Assembly (NCBI RefSeq): GCF_026547205.1
Contig: NZ_CP106877.1
Location: 2,444,771-2,508,770, forward strand
Direction of reading: 5' to 3'
DNA length: 64,000 nucleotides
Origin: Fervidibacillus halotolerans
Lineage (GTDB): Bacteria; Bacillota; Bacilli; Bacillales; Caldibacillaceae
The notes under the pieces were generated by a model. The model was not told the origin of the DNA. It made no database searches and was given only the letters and a program-made list of their open reading frames with translations. Below, one piece after another: positions 56,725 to 64,000 of the stretch; the first letter of the stretch is position 1; each line of letters begins with the position of its first letter. The position numbers and the translations under genes are program-made.

Positions 56725-59001
56725 TTATTCATTTGTGGGGATCACTAGCGGCTCTCCTTCTTTTACAAGATATTTTCGCTCGGATACGGTCAATTCCAAT
56801 GGATTCCCTTTGATTGAGATTTCCGTCCTTTCCTTGAAAACCTTTACTTTTATATATCGGGAACGGAATTGCATATTGCATTCATAACCCGACCACCGTT
56901 TTGGTAACCTCGGGTGAAAATGCAATCCGGATTCTTTAATTCGCATACCGGCAAAACCGAACACGATGGCCATCCACGTCCCACCCATATTGGCCAAATG
57001 AAGACCGTCTTTCGTATTTTTATGGGTATTATCTAAATCGAGTCGGGCCGTTTCCGTAAAGTAGTGGTAGGCTTTATCCATTTCCCCGATCTTTGCCGCC
57101 ATAATACTATAGATGCAAGAGGAAAGGGAGGAATCATGGGTCGTGATTTTTTCATAATAATGGTACGAATGACGAATGGTTTCCATACTTTGTTCATCTT
57201 CTAAAAGGAAATGGGCCAATACCGTGTCCGCCTGTTTACATACTTGATACCGGTAAATTGTCAATGGATGGTAATGGAGTAAAAGTGGATAGTTTTCCTT
57301 CGGGGTTCTGGAAAAATCCCACTTCGCCTTTTGTAAAAATGTATCGTCCTGCGGGTTAATTTTTAACTTTTCATCGTAGGGCAAATACATTTCCTTTGCG
57401 GCTTTTTCCCATAGATCCCTTTCTTCTTTTTTCAAATTCAACTTCGTTTTTAACGTGTGAAAATATTTATCTCCCTTTGCATCGAGACGATCGTATAATT
57501 TTGTCGCCCATTCTAAATTATATTTTGCCATCACGTTCGTATAGTAATTATTGTTCACGATACATGTATATTCATCCGGACCTGTGACCGCATCGATTCG
57601 GAATCCGTCTTCTGCGAAATGACCCGTTTCAATCCAAATTCGGGCCGTTTCAAACAATAGTTCGGCACCATACGTTTCGAAAAATGCTTCATCCCCTGTT
57701 GCTAAATAATATTGGACGAAACTATAAGCGATGTCTGCACTAATATGGTATTGGGCGGAACCGGACGGAAAATAAGAAGAACATTCGCTACCGGAAATCG
57801 TTCTCCACGGAAATAGAGCTCCCTTTTGATGGCCCATGATTTTTGCGTGTTTTCTCGCTGCATCTAAAATGGAATATCGATACAGTAATAGTTGCTTTGC
57901 CAACTCTGGTTTCGTCATGAGGAAGACAGGAACCATATAAATTTCCGTATCCCAAAAATAATGGCCTTCATACCCTTCCCCTGACAGCCCCTTGGCAGCG
58001 ATGTTCGAGTAGGAATCCCGTCCTGCCGACTGGAGTAAATGGTACAAATTAAAACGGATGCCTTCCTGTACCTTTTCATCTCCGTAAATTTTTACATCAG
58101 CATGATCCCAAAATTGTGTAACATATTTCCTCTGTTCAGTTAACAGTTCCTCCATTGACATTTGTTTCCATCGTTCTTGGAGAGATATCCCCTTTTCAAT
58201 CAGTTCGTCTCCATGTCGAAGTGTATCGACATATACATTTCGTTTTTCAAAAACGGTCGGTTTACTTAATTGAAATACGTTCGTGACCGTTAGTTCATTC
58301 CCATTTGTTTCGATCGATTGTTGACCCTCTTCCCACCTATGGGAGGTGACGCAAGCGACTTGAAATTTCGTTTTTTTCGTTTCGTTAACAACGGTTAAAT
58401 AATCCCCGAGGCGTTCGCAAACTTTCGTATTCAATAATTTTGCATGACCGCTCCCGACGCGGGGATCGTTGCTATTTACATAGTTTGATACATCTCCGTT
58501 CACAGATGAAACGACCTTTACTTTGCCAAAAAAATTAACCGGAATGATTTCAACAAAAATCGAAAACAATTCCCTTTTTTGGAAAGAAACAAGTCGAATA
58601 AACCGAATCTTTACTTCCTTCCCCTTAGGAGAACGCCACTGAATCATTCGCTCCGAATAGCCTTTATCCATATGCAATATCCGTTCATAATGAATCACAT
58701 CCCCTTGTAATGGAGAATACGGTTCTTCATCTTCACCGAAAAAAAATTGAATCGACTGGGCATCGATTACATTAACCATTTTTTGTTGCGTGTCTGGAAA
58801 TCCGTATAATTTTTCTCCATACGGAATTTCAACGACATCGTGAAAGGCGTTTAAATAGGTGCCCTTAATCGATTCATAATTAGAAAGTCCTTCCTCTAGA
58901 TTCCCCCGAACTCCTAAATAGCCATTGGCTAAAGAAAAGAGGCTTTCTTCAACTAATAGATCTTCAGGTTTCAATGATCGACTGCGAATTTGCCAAGTCA
59001 T
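56725..59001 (-). CDS. GH65 family disaccharide phosphorylase
   Basis: 758-residue inverting glycoside phosphorylase that uses phosphate to split an alpha-glucosyl disaccharide into beta-glucose 1-phosphate and a sugar or acceptor. The N-terminal beta-sandwich begins SLANGYLGVRGNLEEG, then the (alpha/alpha)6 barrel with FWDTEIYMVPVF (about 349-360), GALFPWRTISGSECSSYF (394-411), general acid Glu477 in TGPDEYTCIVNNNYYTN, and phosphate loop THDSSLSS (621-628). The maltose phosphorylase pattern TGPNEYENN is not present. The 394-411 segment looks closer to kojibiose, nigerose or glucosylglycerol phosphorylases. Last gene of the sugar operon. No beta-phosphoglucomutase is nearby. Confidence 0.9.
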   Translation of the reverse strand: MTWQIRSRSLKPEDLLVEESLFSLANGYLGVRGNLEEGLSNYESIKGTYLNAFHDVVEIPYGEKLYGFPDTQQKMVNVIDAQSIQFFFGEDEEPYSPLQGDVIHYERILHMDKGYSERMIQWRSPKGKEVKIRFIRLVSFQKRELFSIFVEIIPVNFFGKVKVVSSVNGDVSNYVNSNDPRVGSGHAKLLNTKVCERLGDYLTVVNETKKTKFQVACVTSHRWEEGQQSIETNGNELTVTNVFQLSKPTVFEKRNVYVDTLRHGDELIEKGISLQERWKQMSMEELLTEQRKYVTQFWDHADVKIYGDEKVQEGIRFNLYHLLQSAGRDSYSNIAAKGLSGEGYEGHYFWDTEIYMVPVFLMTKPELAKQLLLYRYSILDAARKHAKIMGHQKGALFPWRTISGSECSSYFPSGSAQYHISADIAYSFVQYYLATGDEAFFETYGAELLFETARIWIETGHFAEDGFRIDAVTGPDEYTCIVNNNYYTNVMAKYNLEWATKLYDRLDAKGDKYFHTLKTKLNLKKEERDLWEKAAKEMYLPYDEKLKINPQDDTFLQKAKWDFSRTPKENYPLLLHYHPLTIYRYQVCKQADTVLAHFLLEDEQSMETIRHSYHYYEKITTHDSSLSSCIYSIMAAKIGEMDKAYHYFTETARLDLDNTHKNTKDGLHLANMGGTWMAIVFGFAGMRIKESGLHFHPRLPKRWSGYECNMQFRSRYIKVKVFKERTEISIKGNPLELTVSERKYLVKEGEPLVIPTNE

Positions 59002-59085
59002 TGTTGCAACACTCCTGTACTAATATGCTTGCTTTGTTCTTAGTATCTTTTTCCTTTCTATTCTTCCATTCAGTAATCGGATAAC

Positions 59086-59919
59086 TTATTCTTTTACCCC
59101 TCCGGACGTTAAACCGGCAACAATTTGTTTTTGGAATAACAATACGATAATCAATGTTGGTATCGTCACAATCGTTGTCGCTGCCGTCACTTGACCCCAT
59201 AAAATTTCAAATTGGGTTCGTAAGAAAGAGATGGCGACGGGAACGGTATGATAAGCCCGATCCGCATTCAATGTAATCGTCAATAAAAATTCATTCCATG
59301 CAGCGATAAAAACGATAATGGCAGTTGTAAAAACACCAGGCGCTGCTAAAGGAAAGACGATTCGAAACAATGTTTGTAAAGGAGATGCTCCGTCAATTTT
59401 TGCCGATTCTTCCAAAGCGAGGGGAATTTGATTGAAATGGGTCACTAAAATCCAAACGGCTGTCGGTAGCGTGATCGTCGAATATGGTAAAACGATCATA
59501 TAACTATTCGTCCAGCCCAAGTCCATAAATAAATTGTACACAGGTCCTGTAACGATCATTTGTGGAAACATGGATACGGCTAAAATCAACCCGAGCAATA
59601 CGTTTTTTCCACGAAATTCGAATCTGGAAATGGCATACGCACTTAACGTTGCAACGAATATAATGTAAATCGTCGTAACGGATGCGACGATAAAACTGTT
59701 TTTAATTGCGTTCATAATCCCTTTTTCAAACAGAACGGTCGTATAGTTATTTAAAGTTGGATTTTCTGGAATGATATTAAAGGCACCTGCGCCGTAGATT
59801 TCCCCCGTAGTTTTAAAGGAAGTAATAAAAATCCATAGGAACGGGAAAACCATCGCAAACAAGAAGGCAACGATCACGGCGATTCCGAGTGCTTTTAGTT
59901 TTCCATTTTGTTGATCCAT
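59086..59919 (-). CDS. Sugar ABC transporter permease, MalG type
   Basis: 277 residues, six membrane helices. The EAA loop that docks on the ATPase is EESAKIDGASPLQTLFRIVFPLAAPG split as EESAKIDGASP and FRIVFPLAAPG (about 182-207). Starts 21 bp after the MalF-type gene. Forms the second half of the channel for a carbohydrate in the CUT1 group. No ATPase gene is in the operon, so a shared MsmX-type ATPase elsewhere is inferred. Confidence 0.93.
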   Translation of the reverse strand: MDQQNGKLKALGIAVIVAFLFAMVFPFLWIFITSFKTTGEIYGAGAFNIIPENPTLNNYTTVLFEKGIMNAIKNSFIVASVTTIYIIFVATLSAYAISRFEFRGKNVLLGLILAVSMFPQMIVTGPVYNLFMDLGWTNSYMIVLPYSTITLPTAVWILVTHFNQIPLALEESAKIDGASPLQTLFRIVFPLAAPGVFTTAIIVFIAAWNEFLLTITLNADRAYHTVPVAISFLRTQFEILWGQVTAATTIVTIPTLIIVLLFQKQIVAGLTSGGVKE

Positions 59920-59940
59920 TTTCGTTCACCACCCTTTTCG

Positions 59941-61155
59941 TTAATTTTTTTCCATTAAATTCGCACCGAGGAACTTGACGAAAATAATCGCAATGATAGC
60001 AACACAAACAAACATAATCATCACGATCACCGAACCGTATCCGAAATTCGTTTGTCCGAACATCGCTTTATAAGCATAGATGGAAAGGGTTTCCGTCGAT
60101 CCCCCGGGACCTCCATTCGTTAAAACAAAAATCAAGTCAAATACTCGGAAGGCATCGAGGGTCCGAAATAGTAATGCAACTAAAATCGACGGTTTCAAAA
60201 GTGGTAGGGTGATTCGGAAAAAGGATTGTATTTTCCCTGCGCCGTCAATGGCACCTGCCTCATACAGACTAGATGGTATTGTTTGTAGCCCTGCCAAAAG
60301 TAATAAAGCCATATAAGGGGTTGTTTTCCATACGTCTGCTAGGATCGTCGCAAACATCGCCCCGCTAGCTGATTGTAATAAATCCGTTGAGTTTTCGATC
60401 AATCCGATCTTCTCAAAAAAGGCCGCGACAACACCGAAACTTCCGTCGTATAAATACCCCCACATGAGCGCGGCAACAGCTGTTGGTATCGCCCATGGAA
60501 TTAGTGATGTGGCACGAATGAGTCCTTGACCAGAAATCGCCTTATTTAAAATGAGAGCTAAAGCTAAGCCGAAAATAAATTCAAAAAATACGGAAACGAC
60601 GGTAAAAAATACGGTGTTCCATAAAGCGGTATGAACCCGTTTGTCTGTTATGGCATCTTTATACGATTTCAGTCCGATAAAATTACTTGGAATGATACTA
60701 TTTTGGAAATCGTCAATAAGCAGTACAAGGTTCTCACCATTTATCAAGGTATATTTTTCATTGAATTCCGAAATCAAATTTGTTGCTTCATCGTGAAGGT
60801 GAACGATTTCCTCCCTTTGCTGGTCGCTAATTTTGATAACTCCTTCTAAATCTGCGTACTGGGCACTTACTTCGTGAATTTGATCAATCATTACCTGTGC
60901 ACTTTCCTGATCCTCTGCATCCGTAATATTCGGCAAATCTTCTTCCAAAAACATCGTGACGTAAAAGGATGTTTCATTAAATAAATCCGTATTAAACCGT
61001 TGGTTCAAATATAGGCCGGATTTTTGTTGATTGTTTAATCGATAATCAAAAAACGTATACGTAAAGGATTGAATAACGGGCCATAATGAAAAGATTGCAA
61101 TTAATATGAGGGTCGGCAAAATAAATAGGGAGCCCTTCCATCCCATTTTTTTCAT
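59941..61155 (-). CDS. Sugar ABC transporter permease, MalF type with large extracellular insertion
   Basis: 404 residues from the ATG of MKKMGWKGSLFILP. Ordinary Gram-positive CUT1 permeases have about 290-310 residues. The extra 100-120 residues lie between membrane helix 1 (about 8-30) and helix 2 (about 180), and are polar and helical (DAEDQESAQVMIDQIHEVS, SDQQREEIVHLHDEATNLI). They probably form an extracellular domain contacting the binding protein. The EAA loop YEAGAIDGAGKIQSFFRI precedes TLPLLKPS. Confidence 0.92.
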   Translation of the reverse strand: MKKMGWKGSLFILPTLILIAIFSLWPVIQSFTYTFFDYRLNNQQKSGLYLNQRFNTDLFNETSFYVTMFLEEDLPNITDAEDQESAQVMIDQIHEVSAQYADLEGVIKISDQQREEIVHLHDEATNLISEFNEKYTLINGENLVLLIDDFQNSIIPSNFIGLKSYKDAITDKRVHTALWNTVFFTVVSVFFEFIFGLALALILNKAISGQGLIRATSLIPWAIPTAVAALMWGYLYDGSFGVVAAFFEKIGLIENSTDLLQSASGAMFATILADVWKTTPYMALLLLAGLQTIPSSLYEAGAIDGAGKIQSFFRITLPLLKPSILVALLFRTLDAFRVFDLIFVLTNGGPGGSTETLSIYAYKAMFGQTNFGYGSVIVMIMFVCVAIIAIIFVKFLGANLMEKN

Positions 61156-61245
61156 ACAGGCCACTCCTTTCTATTAGATTGGACATTCGAATGGGCATGT
61201 TACTTGATCGTTTCAAACCGTACCCTTATTTTCGAAAACATTCTT

Positions 61246-61277
61246 GAAAAAAGGGCCCTATCATTTAGAGCCCCTTC
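61246..61277 (-). terminator. Intercistronic terminator-like hairpin after the binding-protein gene
   Basis: Minus strand AAGGGGCTC-TAAATGATA-GGGCCCTTTTTT with one bulge, between the binding protein and the permease genes. It could reduce readthrough so that more binding protein than permease is made. Confidence 0.6.
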
Positions 61278-61311
61278 CATATATTTGCTCTATCCGTATG
61301 AGCATCAATCT

Positions 61312-62562
61312 TTATTCGCTTAAACCTTCTTCAATGGCTTGAACCGCTCCATCCAAATCTTCCCCAGAACTTAAATATTTGTGGGCATGTACTTGAATCG
61401 TATCGGAAATCTTCGAATAGTCTGGTGATACAGGACGAGCAATCGTATTTCCTAAAGCATTTTTAAATCCTTCAAAGCTAAGTAAGGCGTTGGAATCAAT
61501 CACCGTTTGATCGGACAACAATGGATTGTACCCCGGTAAATATCCGCCTTCTGTAGACATAATCTTTTGTCCTTCTTCTCCAGCGACAAATTTAATAAAT
61601 TCCCAAGCGCCGTCAATATTTTTCGAAGAGCTATTAATTGCCAATAACCAGCCACCTACTGCACTACCGTTTGGAAGTGGTGCTACGCCAACTTGATCTA
61701 AGGAAAGGTTTACACCATCTTCACCGCTTTGAATCCGTCCGTAAGCATAGGGCCAATTCCGTGCAAATACACTTAGTCCTTGTTCAAAGGCCGTATGAGT
61801 TTCTCCTTCGGTGTATGTCAATATATCCTCTGGAGTGAAATCAGCCGTTGTAAATTCATACATTTTTTGAAGGCCGCCTTTCAAGTCAGAGAAAGCACCG
61901 GTAAATTCGGTTAAATTAACCGTTAAACCTTCATATTGAGCCGATTGATAAACAAAACCGTATTTCGTATCTTGTTCTCCCACATATTTTTCAGCCATGG
62001 CAGCCAAATCATCATACGTATAGTTACCACTTTCTAATTTTGCCGCATCTTCCTCGCTCAAGATATCGCTACGGTAATACAATAAACCGAGGTCAGGGAA
62101 GAAAGGCAATGTATATTGTTTCCCTTTATAGTTCCCAGATGCCATAGAACCAGCGTTATAATCTCCTTTATTCAAACCTGCATCATTCATAAACGTGTCG
62201 ATCGGTTCCAAATACCCTGCACCGGCAAATTCACCAGCCCATACAACGTCTAAGGAAAGAACATCGTATTCATCGGAACCGCTCGATAAAGAAGTCAACA
62301 ATTGGTCATGCATTTGACCCGAGTCATTCGTCATAACTTCCCATTCGACTTTATATTGATCTTGACTGTTGTTAAATGCATCGATTACTGCTTGCGTTGC
62401 TGGAGTATTATCGTTTTGAGCGGCGAATTTAATGACGGTTGGTTCAGATGTTTCGTCCGTTCCTCCTTCGTCGCTACCACTTTCATCCCCATTACCTGAA
62501 CAAGCAGCTAATAGAAAAAGAGCTAAAGAAAAAACCAAAAAACGACTTAACCATTTTTTCAT
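61312..62562 (-). CDS. Sugar-binding lipoprotein of the ABC transporter
   Basis: 416-residue extracellular solute-binding protein, CUT1 type. Lipoprotein signal with lipobox LLAAC, Cys21, followed by a Gly/Ser/Asp/Glu-rich flexible linker (about 22-40). The mature protein has FAAQNDNTPATQAVIDAFNN near its start and the family motif GGWLLAINSSSKNIDGAWEFIKF (split by strand, about 300-322). First gene of the operon after a SigA promoter with an overlapping cre site. Ligand probably an alpha-linked disaccharide or oligosaccharide. Confidence 0.93.
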   Translation of the reverse strand: MKKWLSRFLVFSLALFLLAACSGNGDESGSDEGGTDETSEPTVIKFAAQNDNTPATQAVIDAFNNSQDQYKVEWEVMTNDSGQMHDQLLTSLSSGSDEYDVLSLDVVWAGEFAGAGYLEPIDTFMNDAGLNKGDYNAGSMASGNYKGKQYTLPFFPDLGLLYYRSDILSEEDAAKLESGNYTYDDLAAMAEKYVGEQDTKYGFVYQSAQYEGLTVNLTEFTGAFSDLKGGLQKMYEFTTADFTPEDILTYTEGETHTAFEQGLSVFARNWPYAYGRIQSGEDGVNLSLDQVGVAPLPNGSAVGGWLLAINSSSKNIDGAWEFIKFVAGEEGQKIMSTEGGYLPGYNPLLSDQTVIDSNALLSFEGFKNALGNTIARPVSPDYSKISDTIQVHAHKYLSSGEDLDGAVQAIEEGLSE

Positions 62563-62603
62563 TTTTTTAACCCCCTTATGGTTTTATATGTTGAATAATA
62601 TAC

Positions 62604-62617
62604 TGAAATCGCTTACA
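62604..62617. promoter_or_regulatory. cre site (CcpA) in the sugar operon promoter
   Basis: TGAAATCGCTTACA fully matches TGWAANCGNTNWCA and directly abuts the -10 of the operon promoter on its downstream side, the position for catabolite repression. Confidence 0.75.
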
Positions 62618-62647
62618 ATTATATTAAAAATTTTATATATTTGTTAA
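62618..62647 (-). promoter_or_regulatory. SigA promoter of the sugar operon
   Basis: TTAACA (62642-62647), 18-bp spacer and perfect TATAAT (62618-62623) on the minus strand; start site about 50 nt before the binding-protein ATG. Confidence 0.55.
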
Positions 62648-62673
62648 AATTTTTATTAAAGTAGGTGGGCCCT

Positions 62674-63414
62674 TTGGATCAAAAATTACAGCAGGCAATC
62701 ATTCGACAATTTTACAAAGCAAGAATTGAAAATCGGCAAAATGAATTTTTCCACCCTCCTTTCCAATTGGAAGAAAAATTAGTAAATGCCATTCAATTAG
62801 GGAATACGGAGGAAGCGATTGCTGCTTTAAAAGAAATTAACAAACTGGAACGGGCGAAGTTAGCTGCCCATGAAGTCCGTTCTGTAAAAAATTCCCTAAT
62901 CGCCTCCTGTACCCTTTTTACAAGAGCGATTATCCGCGGCGGTGTTCACCCGGAAATCGCCTATAATTTAAGTGATGTATTGATTCGAAAAATCGAGCAG
63001 TTAAATGATGTGGATCAGTTAAATCAATTTGAAATCGATATGGTGTACAGTTTTATCCATACGTTAAAAAGTGAACAAACACCAAACTACAAAAGTATTG
63101 TTAACAAAACAATTGCATATATTCATGAGAATATTTTAAAAGATTTATCTTTACAAACCATTGCTGAAGAGCTATATGTCAGTCCGAGCTACTTATCCAC
63201 AACTTTTAAAAAGGAAACGGGAACCACCTTAACGGATTATATTAACCGGAAGCGAATGGAGGAATCAAAATATTTTTTATTGCATACCGATCTTTCGATT
63301 TCCGATATTGCCCATTTATTCCATTTTTGCAATCAAAGCTATTATACGAACTTATTTAAAAAAATAACTGGAATGACACCGAAACAGTTTAAAGAATTCA
63401 ATGGCGTTTTATAA
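62674..63414 (+). CDS. AraC family transcriptional regulator
   Basis: 246 residues from a TTG after AAAGTAGGTGG. The C-terminal AraC-type DNA-binding domain (about 145-246) has both helix-turn-helix motifs: DLSLQTIAEELYVSPSYLSTTF and the second with LFHFCNQSYYTNLFKKITG, ending in the typical MTPKQFKEF. The N-terminal 140 residues are helical and do not show a cupin. Divergent from the sugar operon with a shared 110-bp control region, so it is probably its activator. Confidence 0.92.
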   Translation: MDQKLQQAIIRQFYKARIENRQNEFFHPPFQLEEKLVNAIQLGNTEEAIAALKEINKLERAKLAAHEVRSVKNSLIASCTLFTRAIIRGGVHPEIAYNLSDVLIRKIEQLNDVDQLNQFEIDMVYSFIHTLKSEQTPNYKSIVNKTIAYIHENILKDLSLQTIAEELYVSPSYLSTTFKKETGTTLTDYINRKRMEESKYFLLHTDLSISDIAHLFHFCNQSYYTNLFKKITGMTPKQFKEFNGVL

Positions 63415-63458
63415 TTATATTAATAAAATTCATCAGACGAATCGAAATTTCCATTTCA

Positions 63459-63486
63459 TTGTAGATTATGAAATAATTGATATAAT
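63459..63486 (+). promoter_or_regulatory. Candidate SigA promoter of pdxK
   Basis: TTGTAG (63459-63464), 16-bp spacer and perfect TATAAT (63481-63486), 59 nt upstream of the gene start. Confidence 0.5.
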
Positions 63487-63544
63487 AATGGTAATTGGAA
63501 CAAACATCTGATCAAGCTTTGCCTTGATTTAAGGGGGATTTACA

Positions 63545-64000
63545 TTGGTACTGAAAAAAACATTAACGTTAGCTGGTAGCGACACAAGTGGTGGAGCAGG
63601 CATTCAAGCTGATTTGAAAACTTTTCAAGAATATGGAGTATACGGAATGACCGCCCTAACCTCCATTGTAACAATGGATCCAAACAATGGGTGGAAGCAT
63701 AACGTTTTCCCAATCGAAACGAACGCAGTGGATGCCCAATTAGAAACGGCCTTTTCCACTGGAATTGACGCAATGAAAACCGGTATGCTTGGCACGGTGG
63801 AAATCGTTGAACTCGGAGCCAAATATATCGATCAATACCATTTGAAAAACGTTGTCATCGATCCGGTGATGGTCTGCAAAGGGGAAGATGAAGTTTTATT
63901 ACCCGAAACGGTCGATGCATCGAGGGAATTGCTTATACCTCGATCCCTCGTTACAACGCCAAACCTTTTTGAAGCGTGGCAACTATCGAAAATCGGTCCA
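63545..64000 (+). CDS. pdxK: Pyridoxal / hydroxymethylpyrimidine kinase, 3' part cut off
   Basis: First 152 codons of a ThiD/PdxK ribokinase-family kinase, TTG start after AAGGGGGATT. Motifs: LAGSDTSGGAGIQADLKTF (about 8-26), YGMTALTSIVTMDPNNGW and DPVMVCKGEDEVL (about 117-129). The sequence follows B. subtilis YwdB, first named ThiD and later shown to act as pyridoxine/pyridoxal kinase; the NNGW variant supports the PdxK type. The ATP-binding C-terminal half lies outside the window. Confidence 0.9.
   Translation, partial: MVLKKTLTLAGSDTSGGAGIQADLKTFQEYGVYGMTALTSIVTMDPNNGWKHNVFPIETNAVDAQLETAFSTGIDAMKTGMLGTVEIVELGAKYIDQYHLKNVVIDPVMVCKGEDEVLLPETVDASRELLIPRSLVTTPNLFEAWQLSKIGP

Overview
The window is about 64 kb of chromosome from a low-GC, endospore-forming member of the Bacillaceae. 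The evidence is direct: sporulation genes (spoIIR, spo0F, rsfA, cwlJ, gerQ, pbpG), the Firmicutes-only delta subunit of RNA polymerase (rpoE), SigA-type promoters with strong AGGAGG ribosome binding sites, frequent GTG/TTG starts, and gene order that follows the Bacillus subtilis atp-to-pdxK segment closely. The genus cannot be fixed from sequence alone. No rRNA, tRNA, CRISPR, phage or insertion sequence was seen.

Layout. 1-2286: promoter-proximal part of the ATP synthase operon (atpI-B-E-F-H, minus strand), with a SigA promoter about 250 nt upstream of atpI. 2796-12938: a Vpr-like secreted subtilase, UDP-GlcNAc 2-epimerase, upp, glyA, ywlG, rpiB, a chemoreceptor, the protein-arginine phosphatase ywlE and mntP. 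13077-28321: translation, cell-wall, central-carbon and sporulation housekeeping (ywlC, spoIIR, prmC, prfA, tdk, rpmE, rho, glpX, murA, tal, fbaA, spo0F, ywjG, pyrG, rpoE). A cluster of DnaA boxes lies between ywlC and spoIIR, and pyrG carries a recognisable CTP-sensing attenuator leader. 29062-39919: a fatty/branched-acid degradation block (fadF, thiolase, hydroxyacyl-CoA dehydrogenase, two acyl-CoA dehydrogenases, a TetR regulator and fused isobutyryl-CoA mutase icmF) with a FadR-like operator and a cre site. 40165-55406: argS, ywiB, pbpG, ywhD, ywhC, ywgA, ywfO, a YuzB-like protein, rsfA, lipL, pta, hemQ, cwlJ, gerQ, ywdK, ywdI and a divergent speE-like gene. 55534-64000: a DUF4230 membrane protein, a sugar-uptake and phosphorolysis operon (binding protein, two permeases, GH65 phosphorylase) divergent from an AraC regulator, and the start of pdxK/thiD.

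How it fits together. Most genes are single-copy housekeeping functions in conserved order. Accessory content consists of the subtilase, the chemoreceptor, the icmF/beta-oxidation block and the GH65 operon. Carbon catabolite control is visible as cre sites at thl, pta and the GH65 operon. Sporulation control is visible as a SigH promoter at spo0F and SigF/SigG-type promoters at pbpG and rsfA.

The structures least explained by ordinary annotation are a three-copy dispersed intergenic repeat of about 190 bp bounded by terminator-like hairpins (9561, 28859, 56524), the DnaA-box cluster, the GH65 operon of uncertain substrate whose MalF-type permease has a large insertion, and paired TTGTACAA-type palindromes upstream of rpoE. 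I found no clearly undescribed multi-gene system. Start codons were often moved inward to the best ribosome binding site; this is stated in the entries.
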